Of a stretch of DNA of 64,000 bases, positions 45,107 to 57,546 are shown one piece after another. Origin of the DNA: Austropuccinia psidii (taxonomy: Eukaryota > Basidiomycota > Pucciniomycetes > Pucciniales > Sphaerophragmiaceae). The DNA is taken from positions 406,001 to 470,000 of the forward strand of contig JALGQZ010000020.1 of NCBI GenBank assembly GCA_023105745.1, read 5' to 3'. Position 1 is the first letter of the stretch. Each line of letters opens with the position of its first letter. The position numbers and the translations under genes are program-made. The notes beneath the pieces are model-generated. The model saw nothing but the letters and a program-made list of their open reading frames with translations, did not search any database and had not been told where the DNA came from.

Positions 45107-47219
45107 TTTAAGGTTCTTCTACAAAACCCTTGATAATAGTAGCAATATCAAGAGTAATATGACTGTCCTCAGTAGAAAAATATAATATAATAAGATATTA
45201 TAACAAAAAATTATATTAAAAAAAGAAATTTAACTTTAATTAAATAATTTAATAATTATAATAAATTATACTTATTCTATTATTGTTATAGTTACTGACA
45301 AGTTTAACAATAAGAAGTTTAAAGCCCTTAATGAGACAATTACACACAGAAAATATGAATATTTTACCATTTATAAAGAATATAAATACTATTTATAAAA
45401 GAATTATCACACACACTGTGAATAAATAATTCATATAGAAGAATTCTATATAAAAAACTTGTAATACATAAAAAATATAGAACTTTGGAGAAAAACTTAA
45501 TTATAATATATATTTAATACAACAAGCTAAATACAACAGTCCTTATATTAAATAATTATCATAAGTTTAAAGCACACCAAAAAATTAATATTTTAAAGAT
45601 AAACAAACTTTTCATAATAAAAATATTATTTAAAGAGCTTTTAAGAAGAATTTGTGTATTTTAAAAGATATTTAAGATTATAATTTTATAAAATAAAATA
45701 TATTATTGGTGATTACAGCAAGAATCTGAATTCTATGATTTCAATTCTTTAATTTCAGATTAATAGGGAATAAAATAACTTAAGAATCACTTTATACATA
45801 AGATTTTATATGTAATAAAACTTTACCTGTTTAAATGTTTAGTATAATTGGATTGATGATGAATGTTGGAAAAAAGCAGTAATGAATAGACTCTTTTTAT
45901 GTCTGCAGAGCAGCTCTCATGATTCATAATGGATATAGAGGGCGTTCTCAGGTCGAAACCAAAAACCATGCTTCAAAAATAAGGCTCTTAACTTAAGGTA
46001 GCTTATTTTCAATTCCAATTTAAAGTTACCAGTGTTATTCTTAACTCCAAGTGCCTTGAATCCTCATTTTGGTTGATTAATTTAAGCTTTAATAGAAGAT
46101 AAGCTTATTTATATTAAATTTCATCACGTGAACAACTCAAAAATATTGTTTCAAGCAAAGATATCTTAAACTCAACTTTCAATTAATTTTTAAAGAAATC
46201 TTAATTTTCTTCAAGTATAATTAAAAGAGTAAATTTACAGGCTAATTACAAATAAAGCCTGTATATAAAAGATACTTAAAATTTGAATTTTACACAGATA
46301 ACATTTATTTGTAAGCTTTGTGAGTATTTCAGGCAAATCCATTGAGAATTTGATTTTTAATGAATTTTTGAAATTATTACTATTTTTCTATGTAAAATAG
46401 CAATACACACCAAACTTTAAATTTTGATAAGGTTTTAATGCTTGTAAATTTAAGTTTTTAAGCTTATTTAAGCTTTTACAGTTCTTAAAACCTCAATTTC
46501 AAGCTTGCATATTGGGATTTACCCTTTGGAAGCTTGAAATTCCTGTCCAAATTTGGATAAAACCAATTTAAACTTTAAGGTTGGATCAAAGTCCAAGCTT
46601 AAAGCTTAAATAAGGTTGAAAATCCTCCAATACAGGTGTACAACCTTAATTGAATCCTTGCAGATCCAAAAAGTTGGGTACCCCAGCTCTGTTTGGTCTT
46701 TTACCTTTGTCCCACCTTTTTGTGTGGATTTTTCCCTTTTATTCATTTAAAGCCATAATATGGCCTTAAACCCTTTTAAAGCAAGCCCACACCGGATTTA
46801 CATCCTGTATGGCAAATCCTTAGCCAATTCAGTAAATATACACAACACCTTAATTTTAACTAAAATTTTGGTGTGTTTGCATAAACCTTATTCAACTTTA
46901 AATTTAAGCTTATCTAAGCTTGAATTTAACAATTTTCAAAAAAGTTGCAATTGTACTGTGAGATTCTTTAATCTTCTAATAACACCAGAAATAATCATTT
47001 TTGGGTATAGCACCCTGTGGGTGTACCCTAGGCTATTTTTGGTGTAAAATCCAAAAATGACATAATAATTATAACTTTGTTTATCCAAAAAAACTATATA
47101 CTTATATTTTGGTTTTTTTATTTTAAATCCAATTGAAAAGTCTGTTCAAGACTAAATCAACTGTATATAAAGTTACTTGTTGCCTTCTGGGTATGTCACA
47201 CATACCTCACAGGCTCACA
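45107..47219 (-). repeat. Element D 5' LTR
   Basis: TTTAAGG (decayed TGTAAGG) to GGCTCACA, about 2113 bp, clearly diverged from the 3' copy by many substitutions and small indels. The frame 46760-47047 lies in LTR sequence, and a related frame is seen inside LTR1, so it is not a gene. Confidence 0.85.
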
Positions 47220-47942
47220 AAGCATTTCTTAATTATTTTATTCTCTATGAATCTTAAATTCAAGAATTCAAATCATACAAATTATATTATTGTTGTAATC
47301 ACCAGTGAATCATTTTATTATATGTACTTATTATCTTACATATCTTTTAAAATCCACCTATTCATCTCAAAAAATCTTAAATCTTCCTTTTTACCATGGA
47401 AAGCTATTTTATCTCTTGAAATATTTATTTTTGGTGTATGTTTAGCTTATAAACAATATTTAATATAATCAATGTTTTTGTTTGCCTTGTTATATTAAAT
47501 AAATATTTTAAGTAACTTTTCTCTAAAAGTATATATCTTTTTTATCTAGTATTAGGTTTTTTAAACTGAATATTTCTATAAGATTCATCTCCCCACAGCA
47601 TGAGCAAAATTTCTTTTATATATAATATTTATATTCTTCATAAGTGGGTAAATATCATTTTTTCCAGATATAATTGACTCATTAAGAGCTTTTTACATCA
47701 TTATTGTTATGGCTGTCAGTGACTATAACAATAATAGAATAATTATAACTTATTATAATTATTAAGACTTTTTACCATTAATTTATTCAATAATAATGAA
47801 ATTCCTTTTGTTATATAATTGTTTTTAATAATCATATGAATTTGTGGTTATAATATTTTATTATATTATATTTTCTACTGTGGAAAGTCACATTACTCTT
47901 GATATTTGTTACAATTATCAAGAGTTTCAGAGACCAACCTTG
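47220..47942 (+). repeat. LTR2, third segment
   Basis: Resumes right of element D. It aligns with about 34615-35345 of LTR1 (GTTGTAATCACCAGTGAATC, then ATAACAATAATAGAATAATTATAACTTAT) and ends CAGAGACCAACCTTGA, a decayed CATAGACAAACCTTACA terminus. Confidence 0.75.
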
Positions 47943-49969
47943 AATGAAGTATAAATTAAACTATATGTAGAAAAGACTTATCCCCCTTTCTGAGAAGACT
48001 AGTTTGTTGAGGCAGGCTTAGAGGTTCACATCATAGAATTCATGGACCTAGGCATCTGAAGAAAAGTAGGAAATAATGAACAGCTAGAGGTGGATACACC
48101 TGTTATTATAACCTGTCATAATGGTAAATTAAGGATGGTAGGTGATCTTAGATCTTTGAATACCTAACCTATCCCTGACAGATATCCAATACCCAGAATC
48201 TATGAAACCTTGAAACAATTGTGACATGCTAAAATATAACAGCCATGTTTCCCTTTCAAGGCTTTCACCAAAGTTTCTTAACAGAAAATTTGAAAAAACT
48301 ATCAAGTATCATAGTCCACTGTGATATTTATGAATACCTGAGAATTCTATTTGGTATAAGAAATTCCGATTCCTCTCATCAAAGAATGATGGATACCATA
48401 TTCAGTGAAGAACTTCAAGAGGGATTGCTAACTATATATATTGATTATATAACAGTTTGTTCATAAACTTGGGAAAATCACTTGACAAGACTAAAGACAG
48501 TCTTATCCAAACATTCAAAATTCAATACAAAGGTATGCTTGAAAGAATAACAGTTTGTATATAGTCAACTAAAAGCACTTGGACATGTAGTATCTGGACT
48601 AAGCCTTGAAATTGATGAAAATAGAGTAGCAGACTTAATACTTGAGCCAATGTCAAAATCCAAGAAAGAAATGAAACCATTCCTAGGTTTTTCTGGATAC
48701 TTAAGACAGAATATCAAGGACTTGGTAAAAATGGAAAAATCCCTTTATAAGCTTTGTGACAAAAAAACAGTCTATGGAATGACTGAAGGAAGGATTAAAG
48801 CATATGTGGAACTAGAAGGATACCACACCAATGCACCTTTTCTCTTCATTACATAGTGTAAATTTCCTTTCAAGTTTTATATTTATCCTTGTGGAGAAGG
48901 ATTAGGTGCTGTGATACACCAGTCACAAATAATCAATGATGTCATTAGCCATAGAGGCTTATCCCAAGCTATAATAAGTGATGGAGACTCCAAGTTAACT
49001 TCAGCTTCATGGACAAATATCCATAAACCTTTTGGAGCAAAATCATCATTTTAAACTGCTTATAACCCTCAAACTGAAGGCATAGAAGAAATAATGCTCC
49101 AAACACTAGAAGATATGATTTGAAGATTCTTCTTGTATGTACTAGAATTCAAACCCTCGGATGCTTTTACCCATTATTGGTGTACCTTAATATCAGCTGT
49201 TTAACTGGCATAGAAGACATCAATTCACTAAAAAACTGGGAAAACTCCTGAAATTTTAGAAGAAGTTTGGAATACAATACTAAAATATGATTCTCTGAAG
49301 ACTTTGTTGATATTCACACAACAGCCAGAATCTATATGGAAATTATTAATAAAGCAAGACTTCATGAAAAAAATTATGCAATATTTTCTCTAAATATTCA
49401 GAAAAAGAGTGGGACAAAAGTCATATACCACAATATTTCAAAATAGAAAACCTAGTCCTAGTATCAACTTCAAGTTTTTGTTACATTAAAGGCCCAAATC
49501 AACTAAAATATTAATTTTCAGGACCTCTCATGACCAAAGCTCTACATGTCCCTAATTCTGTCAAACTAGAGTTAACAAGTGATATAATGAATAAAACCCA
49601 AATATTTCCTGTAATATTTATAAAGCCTTACAGTTCAACTGATAAGGAATTCTGTCCCCTATGAAATATACCACCACTAGAAATTCACCCTCTAGAAGAA
49701 GGACAAGAAACATAAAAGGAAGAGAGTATCTTTTGAGGTATATAAACCCAGATCAAAAAGATAGATGGCTACTTGAGAAGGATATAACTAATTCTGGTAG
49801 ATTTTTAATATTTTTAAGGCATGAAAGAAGACCAAAATGATAAAACAGTTTAACCATTATCTAGCTTCAAGATTAAAAAGGTCTATTTAAGACGTATTAC
49901 AGTGGATGATACCCTCAACAACGCTATCATGTTCTAGTGCTAAATTTTTGGTGGTAGAGAATGTGAGCC
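47943..49969 (+). pseudogene. Element E Pol remnant, internally deleted
   Basis: Plus-strand remnants start in the PR-RT connector (LYVEKTYPP). They continue with RT pieces: LRMVGDLRSLNT near 48130, FHQSFLTENLKKLSSIIVHCDIYEYLRILFGIRN (48260-48360), and YIDYI where YIDD is expected near 48440. Thumb (KEMKPFLGFSGYLRQNIKDL) and RNase H start (GLGAVIHQSQIIND) follow. At about 48950 the sequence jumps directly to the integrase core, IISDGDSKLTSASWTN, so most of RNase H and the zinc domain are deleted. GPF (FSGPLMTKALH) and the tail end near 49845. A PPT-like GGTGGTAGAGAA ends the region. Confidence 0.75.
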
Positions 49970-51794
49970 TTTGGAATATGATTGTGTATCTGAAATTATC
50001 ACAAAAAAACTATAAAACTTATTTTAATAATACTAATTAAACCTTAATCACTAAAAATCCATCAAAATCAGGAGAAATTTCATAAAAAGGCATAAATTCT
50101 TGATTATCTCCCAAGAAATCAATTGAAATGGGAAAGAAATTACAAAAACAGTTTTACCATCCAAAATTCCACACATTACTCTTAACTTTCATACATGGAA
50201 ACACTATACTTATTTATATACCTTGATATATGCACTTTTATGATCAGTGCATATATTGATGGTCTTGAACTCATCTATTTTGAAATACACATGATAAATA
50301 TATGATCTGCAATTCCACTTACCATGAAGTATCTGTAAGAATAAATCTATAAGACCTATTGGAAAAGCTATAAATAAAGCTATGTATAATAAAGAAAAAT
50401 TGACCAAAAATGGCATATGAGGTGACCACTCAAAGCCAAAATTGATCCAAACTTCAAAAGAGTTAGCTATTTAGCTTCCACTAGCTTATAATTTAAGAGT
50501 GGAATAATGTTTCCCATTATATTCAAGATATAACCCTATGAAATCATGCTTCAAAGTTTGAAATAGTAATTTTTTACAGAAAAGATGACTTACAAGAGAT
50601 CAGGAATAGATCTTCAATGATTTAATAAGATCCTCTCAGAGCCCCAGTAAGGACATTTGAAAATATTTGACTACACTTTGTGAGCTTAAGTTTTGCGAAA
50701 AACATGAACATTATCAATGATTAAAGCTAAAGCACAAAATGGATGGTTTTTGATCTTTAACCAAAATATTAATTTGAGTTTGAAAGTTACATAAGAGATA
50801 AAAATAGTTTATCTTGGTATTTTATGACTGAAGACGTCTCAATCCATGAAATTGTATATTTTTCAAAGTGTATGATGTCAAAAAATTAAAGTTATAGTTA
50901 AAGCTTTAAATTATCACATAGTAATGAGATACAAAGGCGTAACAATAATTAAATCATCACTAAAGCTTCAATTAATGATCAATTGCAATTGATATTTTCC
51001 TTGAAAATGTTCTATTAGGAATCTAACCTCTATAATGAAGGATTCTTACTATATAAAGAACCCTTCTTCCTATGTTTCCCCCTCACATAAATCAAATCCA
51101 AAAAAAATATTAAATATAAAGGTAAAAAACTCGTTCCTTTTATCTACTTCTCTTTAATTGATAATCAAGTTTCAAGCTGTAATAATTACTCAAAATTTGG
51201 TGGCTGTATTATTATTTTTTGACATTTTTTGAATTCTCTCAAAATCTCTAAATCCACATTGAATTTTAAAAATATTATTTCTTTCAATTTTCAATTGAAG
51301 CTAAAGTCTGAATAAGTTTAAATTACTTATTTAGGCCAGAAATTATCCAAATTCTTCTTTTAATTGCTGAAAGTAGGTTTTTTTATGTTATTATAATACT
51401 TTTCTCCTAATGTTTCTCTAAAAATCATTTATCATTAAAAGAAATAGTATTTTTGTTTATTTATAGCTTTGAAATCAGTAATATTTTGGTTATAATGTTT
51501 CATCCTTTATTAAAAAAATTTTCAAGCACTTATTATCTGTTGGTAGAAATAATATTTAACCTCAATATATTGAACTTCAAACTATTAAAATATTTATTTT
51601 ATTATATTCTCTTTATAATATATATTTTATTATCCATTCTTTGAAGAGAATTTATAATATTTATGCCATAGTTACAATAATATTTTCCTACTTTACTTAT
51701 TTTAACTCTTATAATTCATTATAATAAGATATTCAGAATAAAAGAAGTAAAATATTAGTAATTTTTACTTATTCTTTCATAGTCAAGCCTTACA
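49970..51794 (+). repeat. Element E 3' LTR
   Basis: TGTGAGCCTTTGG after the PPT to AGCCTTACA, about 1825 bp. It shares ends with the C and D families, but its interior is different. No duplicate is found in the window, and the 5' half of element E is missing. Confidence 0.65.
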
Positions 51795-51857
51795 GGACTT
51801 ATAAATCCAATAAGTACAAGTTGGGTTATGGAATTTTCACTCAGAGGTGACCCACCT
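51795..51857 (-). repeat. C-family LTR fragment, left piece
   Basis: From about 51812, GTTATGGAATTTTCACTCAGAGGTGACCCACCT matches the 3' part of the element C LTR (near 20020-20050). It is cut by solo LTR F2 and continues at 53767. The first bases, 51795-51811, are unassigned. Confidence 0.65.
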
Positions 51858-53761
51858 TGTAAGATTTGTCTATGAAACTTTTGATAATATTACTATTAAT
51901 CAACAGTACTATGACTGTTCTTATGAAATATAATAATAAAGATTATTATAACCACAACTAAATATTTATTTATTTATTCATTTTACTTGTTATAGACTAC
52001 TATTGATTATAATAGTAAGCAGTAATTGTCTACTAGAATCAATTACAAGAAGTATTTCATAATAAAACTTCTTTATTAAAATAATAAAATTATTTTAATA
52101 TATAATTATCTTTTGAAAAAGTAAGTATAAATATAATTCTTTAAGAAACCAATTACTAGAAAAAACACTTTAATAATAAAGACAAAACACTCACTAATAC
52201 TCCAAAGAGCTTATTAAAGATAATAGTAGAAACATTTGATGGATAATTGTGTATTTAAAGGATCAAAATGGATTTATAACATTACTAGAACAATATATAG
52301 TTTATTTCTCTTCCTTTACGCCTTTTGTTATATTTATTCTGAAAGAATAAAACACTTAAGAAAAGATTAACTAATACATACTTGTTGTTAATAATGGTAT
52401 AATTGAATAATGTGATGATTCTGGAAAAAACCGCAAGAGGAGGCCTCTTTTAAGTCTAAGACAGCTCACAGAGGCATTCCATGGAGCAAACTGAAAACTC
52501 AGTGAGTGAGAAAACAATAATACTCTTTGGATTAATGATTGCATCATCTGTTGTCATGTAAGATTAGCTTAATTACTTAATTGATGCTTTTATGTGACTA
52601 CCAACCCAGATATGGTTAAGAATAAAAGGAGTAACAACTTTAAATATTCTTTTATTTCAAAATAATCATTTATTTCTCAAAGTTATCAATTTTCTTGGAA
52701 ATTTCATCACAGATTGTATTTTTTGTGAATTTTTGAAGATTTAGTGTTTCATGTGGAATAATCAAAAATGGACTGTAAGTAAAACTTTGAATTTTACTTA
52801 TAAAAGTATAATTATTTTTGGTTTTTTATGAATTATACAGCTCTCAATTGGTCCTGAGAGTCTCAGAAAGATTCATAAAGAATTGTATTTTTAGTGAATT
52901 TTTGAAGCTTTTACCTCATTTCTACGTAGAATTGTAAATAATACTATATTGCTGGTTGCTATGAGGTAAATCAATGGATAATAGTTCAAAAAGGATTTCC
53001 ATTACTCTTTTGGGGTTTTTCCATGGAAATTCATTAAGAATTGACATTGTTACAGGAGTCTAAGTTGCTCTTTACCTCCTTGGCACATCAAAATAGCAGC
53101 TTATTTGCTATTTTCTTATGATTTAATGAGATTTTAACTTGGTAACCAAGTTCCAAAAAGGTTTTAGTATACTGATTGGGCCAAGATCAGCCATGGATCC
53201 AAGCTTTAGAGCTTTCCATGCCTCAGAGGCCTCAGAAGTTGGGTACCCTGGCTCTCTTTGATGTGTTTTGTCCCCCTTGACTCTTATTGTGTCAAAATAG
53301 AAATTCAGGCTTCAAGACTGATATCCACTATGGGTGTATCAAAATTTTATGTAAGAATACCATAATATTAAGTGCCACAAACATGCATAACACTATTCTT
53401 AGTGTATATGTAACATGGTATTTCTCACATTCCTGTTATTTTGGCGTGAAATTGAAAAAAAACAAAAGTTTTCACAATTCTTTTATGTGGTATTGAAGTT
53501 TTTTCCATATTACCAACTCAAATAGTTGTTTTAAGCTTCTTCACTCTATGAAGCTACCCTTGGTGAAATTATTTGTAGAATCCAAATATGGCCTTAAATC
53601 CATGGATTCACTTACTCAATAAAAAGTTATTCATCTTTTCTGAAATCAAAAATGATGAATTCTGAATATATGCATGACTTATGGGTTACACATAGTTCAG
53701 AATTTATTTCAAAGATAATTGTGGCCTGTTTGGGTATGTAAAACTTACCTCAAGGCTCACA
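51858..53761 (-). mobile_element. Solo LTR F2 with TSD CACCT
   Basis: A 1904-bp LTR, TGTAAGATTTGTCTATGAAAC to GGCTCACA, flanked by CACCT at 51853-51857 and 53762-53766. It is homologous along its length to F1 (8347-10249) in the same orientation. It contains GGGTACCCTGGCTCTCTTTGATG near 53240. It was inserted into a C-family LTR. Confidence 0.9.
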
Positions 53762-54015
53762 CACCTTATTTTTTATGAGGAATCCAATGGTGAAACAATT
53801 TTCATAAGTTTATTATTATTTTTACTTAATTTTTTCACAATTTTAAATTTCAATGTAATTTCAATTTTATATTATACTCAAAATTTCAATTTTTGTATAT
53901 ATTGTTTAGACTCATATTTTTTTTCATAATATAAGTAAATTTATTTACTCATAATTATGAAATAATTTGTCATTTGTGGTGTTTTGGGTATATGAAAATA
54001 CCTCTAAGGCTCACA
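53762..54015 (-). repeat. C-family LTR fragment, right piece
   Basis: TTTTTTATGAGGAATCCAATGGTGAAA resumes the C-family LTR and runs to GGTATATGAAAATACCTCTAAGGCTCACA at 54015. It joins straight into element G reverse transcriptase with no PPT, so it is a separate insertion or a deletion joint rather than the LTR of G. Confidence 0.75.
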
Positions 54016-55195
54016 GCATCCATGGCTGGAATAAGCTTAGCCAGTGACACTTGTTTTAATATCTCATGGATTCTTGGCATTGGATATCTTTCCGGGATGG
54101 TGTAAGTTTTAAAGGATTTTAAATACCCTACCATACTTGATTTACCATCATGCCAGGCTATGATACCAGGGGTTCCTTCTACCTGATCATTTAATCCTAA
54201 ATCCCTTAAGACCACTAGATCCATAAATTTTGTAATGTGGACCTCTAAGGCTTCTCTAGCTATTGGGCTGGCTGGATAAGCTGGTCCTCTTCACAAGGTT
54301 GGATCAGTTTTTTCTACATTTAGAATAATTTCTACCTCATGTCCAAAAATAGTATCTAGTGGCTATTTGTTGGTTGCAACAGCCTCTTTGTATTTATATA
54401 AGATATGAATTAACTTTTCTTTCAGTTTTTCTGTGAATTCTTTATTGAATTCTGTTTCATTCAGTCTTTCACTCAGAAATAAGTGCTCTTCTGGGCCTTT
54501 CTCTTCCTTTTTATAGAAGTAATCTGTTTTTTGTTATTTTAAAAACCAAATTTCTCACTTTTATCATCTCCAAAGGTTAAATACCTATTTTTTGGTTAAA
54601 GATATCTATGCCATCACTTGATAGGTAATTGTTTCCAAGTATGAAATGGGTATTGGTACAATTTTCCATTAGTACAAACTCTACTTTTATTCTTATTCAT
54701 TGAGATGGATGTGGGAAAATAAATTTTAAATCAATAATAACAATGGTTTTCATTATTTTACTTGCACTACTAAATTTTACCCCTTTTATTGGTATAATTC
54801 CTTCTACTTAATCTGTTATAATTGTTTGTATATAATTTTTTCCAACACAAGTTCAGGATGCTCCTGTTTCCAGATTTATATTTTCCTCTTGATCGTTTAT
54901 CATCACAATACTTATACTTGATTTTCCAGCTTTATAGCCCATTTTCTTTCAGTTTTGGCTCTATGAAATTTGGCATCTTGAATATTCATAAAGCATGTAT
55001 CAGATGATCCAATTTGTGGTAAATTGGAGTTTACATCCGATACTTTGTATATCAAATGAATATTATTAATTTGGCAATTGCTTGTGTTTATTTCATAAAT
55101 TTCAGAATTTTCTTACTCAGAATCTGATTCTTCTTGTTTGTCATTGTGGTCTTCTGTCTCCATAATTTCATCAATTTTTTCCTTCTTAAGGAAAT
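54016..55195 (-). pseudogene. Element G RT start, protease and Gag end
   Basis: Minus-strand reading. RT pieces run from RGPAYPASPIAREALEVHI (54290-54235) through VEGTPGIIAWHDGKSSMVGYLKSFKTYTIPERYPMPRI to IPAMDA, where the LTR fragment cuts in. Upstream, near 54860, the protease site reads L-E-T-G-A-S-stop-T-C-V-G, so the catalytic Asp is Glu. Further upstream is an acidic Gag tail (KIDEIMETEDHNDKQEESDSE near 55180-55110). The order and residues match element C. Many stops are present. Confidence 0.75.
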
Positions 55196-56345
55196 TATTT
55201 TCTAAGCTCCCCATACCACCACATTTATTTCATATTCTTTGCTAATTAGTGATATTGGGCTTGAAAACCTCTTTTGGTTTTTCCACAGCCTGTAGGACTC
55301 CCTAGGCCTCTTTTTGCCTGAAATCAATGAGGCCAAAGGGGTAAATTGGCCCCAAACCACATTTTTGCCAAAATATTTATGAATAACCACAAATACTATA
55401 AATGGTTTTATACACCATTCTTCACCATGTTTCCCTAGATATCCAATTTTTCCATTTTCAGGATCCAAATTCTGCATTAAAAACTAGTCATCAGGCCTAA
55501 AGCCAATTTCTTAAGAAAGATATTGAATGGAGTCAATCCATATGACATGGGTGGTAATGGGTATGACTTGAGCTGTGCCATTTGAGGACACCAATAACCT
55601 TCCTCATTCAGGTATTGGTTTCTCATATTCATACAGCTTTCCCTCCAGGGGAATACTGGTCAATGATACTCAAGAAGTAGAAATTCCCATTGGTTGTCAA
55701 GGTGTCAAAATCCAACACTTCGTGTACAAATCAGCTCATCTATACAAGCTGTGCTCAGACACCTGTATGACATTGACCCCTTTTGGTAAATTCAATTCAA
55801 TATACTGAATTTTCAATACAACTAGTTCATTTTCCAAGATGGCCCATCTGTATTTCCTAAAACATTCAATACAGCTGTACACAATTCATAGAGCTGGGAT
55901 TCCAACCCATCAGGATCATTCCTTCAAATTTTGGAATATACTGGCCACTCTTTAATTCCCTGGGTGCTTATTCCACAGTTAATTGATTTATTTGATTTAT
56001 TTTTATTATTATTTTCATTTCATTTTCAAAGTGAATACTCATATTATTAAGTCAGTAATTTGAGCCTTATTCTTTTAATTTCAGTGGATATTGGTGCTTT
56101 TAGCCTTTACTAACTCCCTTGTTCTTTCTGAAAGTGTGAAGAAGCAAAGTAAGTACTTACTTGGTTGGCTCTTTAGCCTATGGCTTTTTTACTCTCATTT
56201 CTGCATATCTTGTACCTTGCACTTCTTCTTCATTTAAAAAATATATTCTTCTTTATTTCTTTTATTCTTGGGAGTCTTCCAAGTGAGCTCCTCTTTCCTG
56301 AGCTCTAGGCCACTCTTGTTTTCCCTAGGAGCCCCTGTGATAGTT
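55196..56345 (-). repeat. Unclassified dispersed repeat J, copy 2
   Basis: Minus-strand copy of the repeat at 31208-32660, lying inside the Gag region of element G between the capsid and the acidic tail, where the zinc knuckle should be. A 91-codon minus frame (55477-55202) and a 77-codon plus frame (55575-55808) exist. The plus frame has a loose counterpart at 62800-62960. Exact ends are uncertain: the start near CACAGGGGCTCC at 56343 is better supported than the other end. Confidence 0.5.
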
Positions 56346-57546
56346 TTGTTTTAGCTTCTTATCTCCAACCTCATCCATTTTCTTCCAATATTGTTTCTTG
56401 AAACACTTTCTTCTAGTGAAACAATGTACTCTTCTGAAGGAAATGCTTCTATGCACCTTCTGCTTAGGGAATGTTCTAGCTCCCCTCAACATTTTTTGAG
56501 TATTTTCATATGTACCATCTTTTGTGACATTTCTGGATATAATGCAGTTAGTCTTTCCACTTTTTTTAAGAACAAAGCAAAATTTTTATCTTCTTCTGGG
56601 TCAAATACTGAGATTTCAATTCAATTTTCTATTTCATCCCTTCAAGAATCATTTTCCCATTCGGTGAGTGTTTCTTTTTTTCCACCAAGACCAGGTATTT
56701 TTGCGATTTTCCTGTCTTATTCCATCATGACATGGCTTTGCAGATCTCTCAGATAATGAATGTAATTATTCAATAATTGATTTATCTCTTATGGAATAAT
56801 CTTCTTGAAAAATATAAATTGTTTTAATAAGTGACATGTGGTCATATTCACCTTCACCTGTGAATTTTGGCCCTTCTTCAAACTTGGATGCTTCATTCTT
56901 TAAAACTGAATGATTTTCTTTATGACTATAATATCTTATGAAGGTATTTGTTATTTCCTCATTTGGTGTAATGGGGCTTCTTATATTGGAAAATGGGGTT
57001 GATAACTTTGGCATATTTAGGTTAGCCTCAATTATTTTATCCATTTTCTGAGTAATAAGTCTAATATAGCTTTGAATTTCATGTATAAGATTAATTTTTA
57101 CTTCATCACTTTTTTCTACATTTTCCAGAAGCAATTTTTGATTTGATGAAGTCTTTTCTTCAAATTATTTGACATAAACACATTTTTTTAATTTTCCTGT
57201 TAAATTGTCAATACTTTGGTCAAAATTTATTTTCAAAGTCTTTCATTTGATATCTTTTATTTACTTATACAGCTCTTTTTCTCCTTGAATTAACTTGTGA
57301 GTATTTTCAATTAGAGTTTTGTTTTATTATTTTCAACCATTAATTTTATATTATCTACTTGTTTCTTATTTTGTACAGAAATTTGAAATAAAGATAATAC
57401 ACTCCTGTTTATTTCTTTTGATTATAATAAGCTATTTTTAATTTCATTTGAAGGTAAGATACTATTTTCAAAATATGATAAAGTATTTACAGCATCAGAA
57501 GACAAATTTATTGCTTTGGAAAAGATGTTTGTGTCATTATTTGTTT
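56346..57546 (-). pseudogene. Element G Gag, capsid part
   Basis: The minus strand reads FTGEGEYDHMSLIKTIYIFQEDYSIRDKS (56850-56770), WWKKRNT (near 56690) and FALFLKKVERLTALYPEMSQKMVHMKILKKC-stop-GELEHSLSRR (56590-56470). This is the same order as the capsid of element C. A 122-codon frame (57134-56766) carries the coiled-coil to capsid transition. Sequence 57135-57546 holds coiled-coil-like fragments only. Confidence 0.7.

Larger units (their letters stand above)
36363..47219 (-). mobile_element. Ty3/gypsy chromovirus-like element D, degenerate
   Basis: A full-length but heavily mutated minus-strand element of about 10.9 kb, with LTRs at 36363-38526 and 45107-47219. Between them, in minus-strand order, are PBS, leader, ORF1, Gag with CCHC, protease, RT, RNase H, integrase, GPF and a chromodomain-like tail. 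It lies inside LTR2, which continues on the right at 47220. No clean 5-bp duplication remains (AAAAA against AAGCA). Its gene order and sequence are closest to element C, but its LTR family is different and longer. Confidence 0.9.

Noticed and set aside
46760..47047. A 95-codon frame with a homologous frame at 33443-33679
   Set aside because: Both lie in D-family LTR sequence, so similarity is expected without coding.
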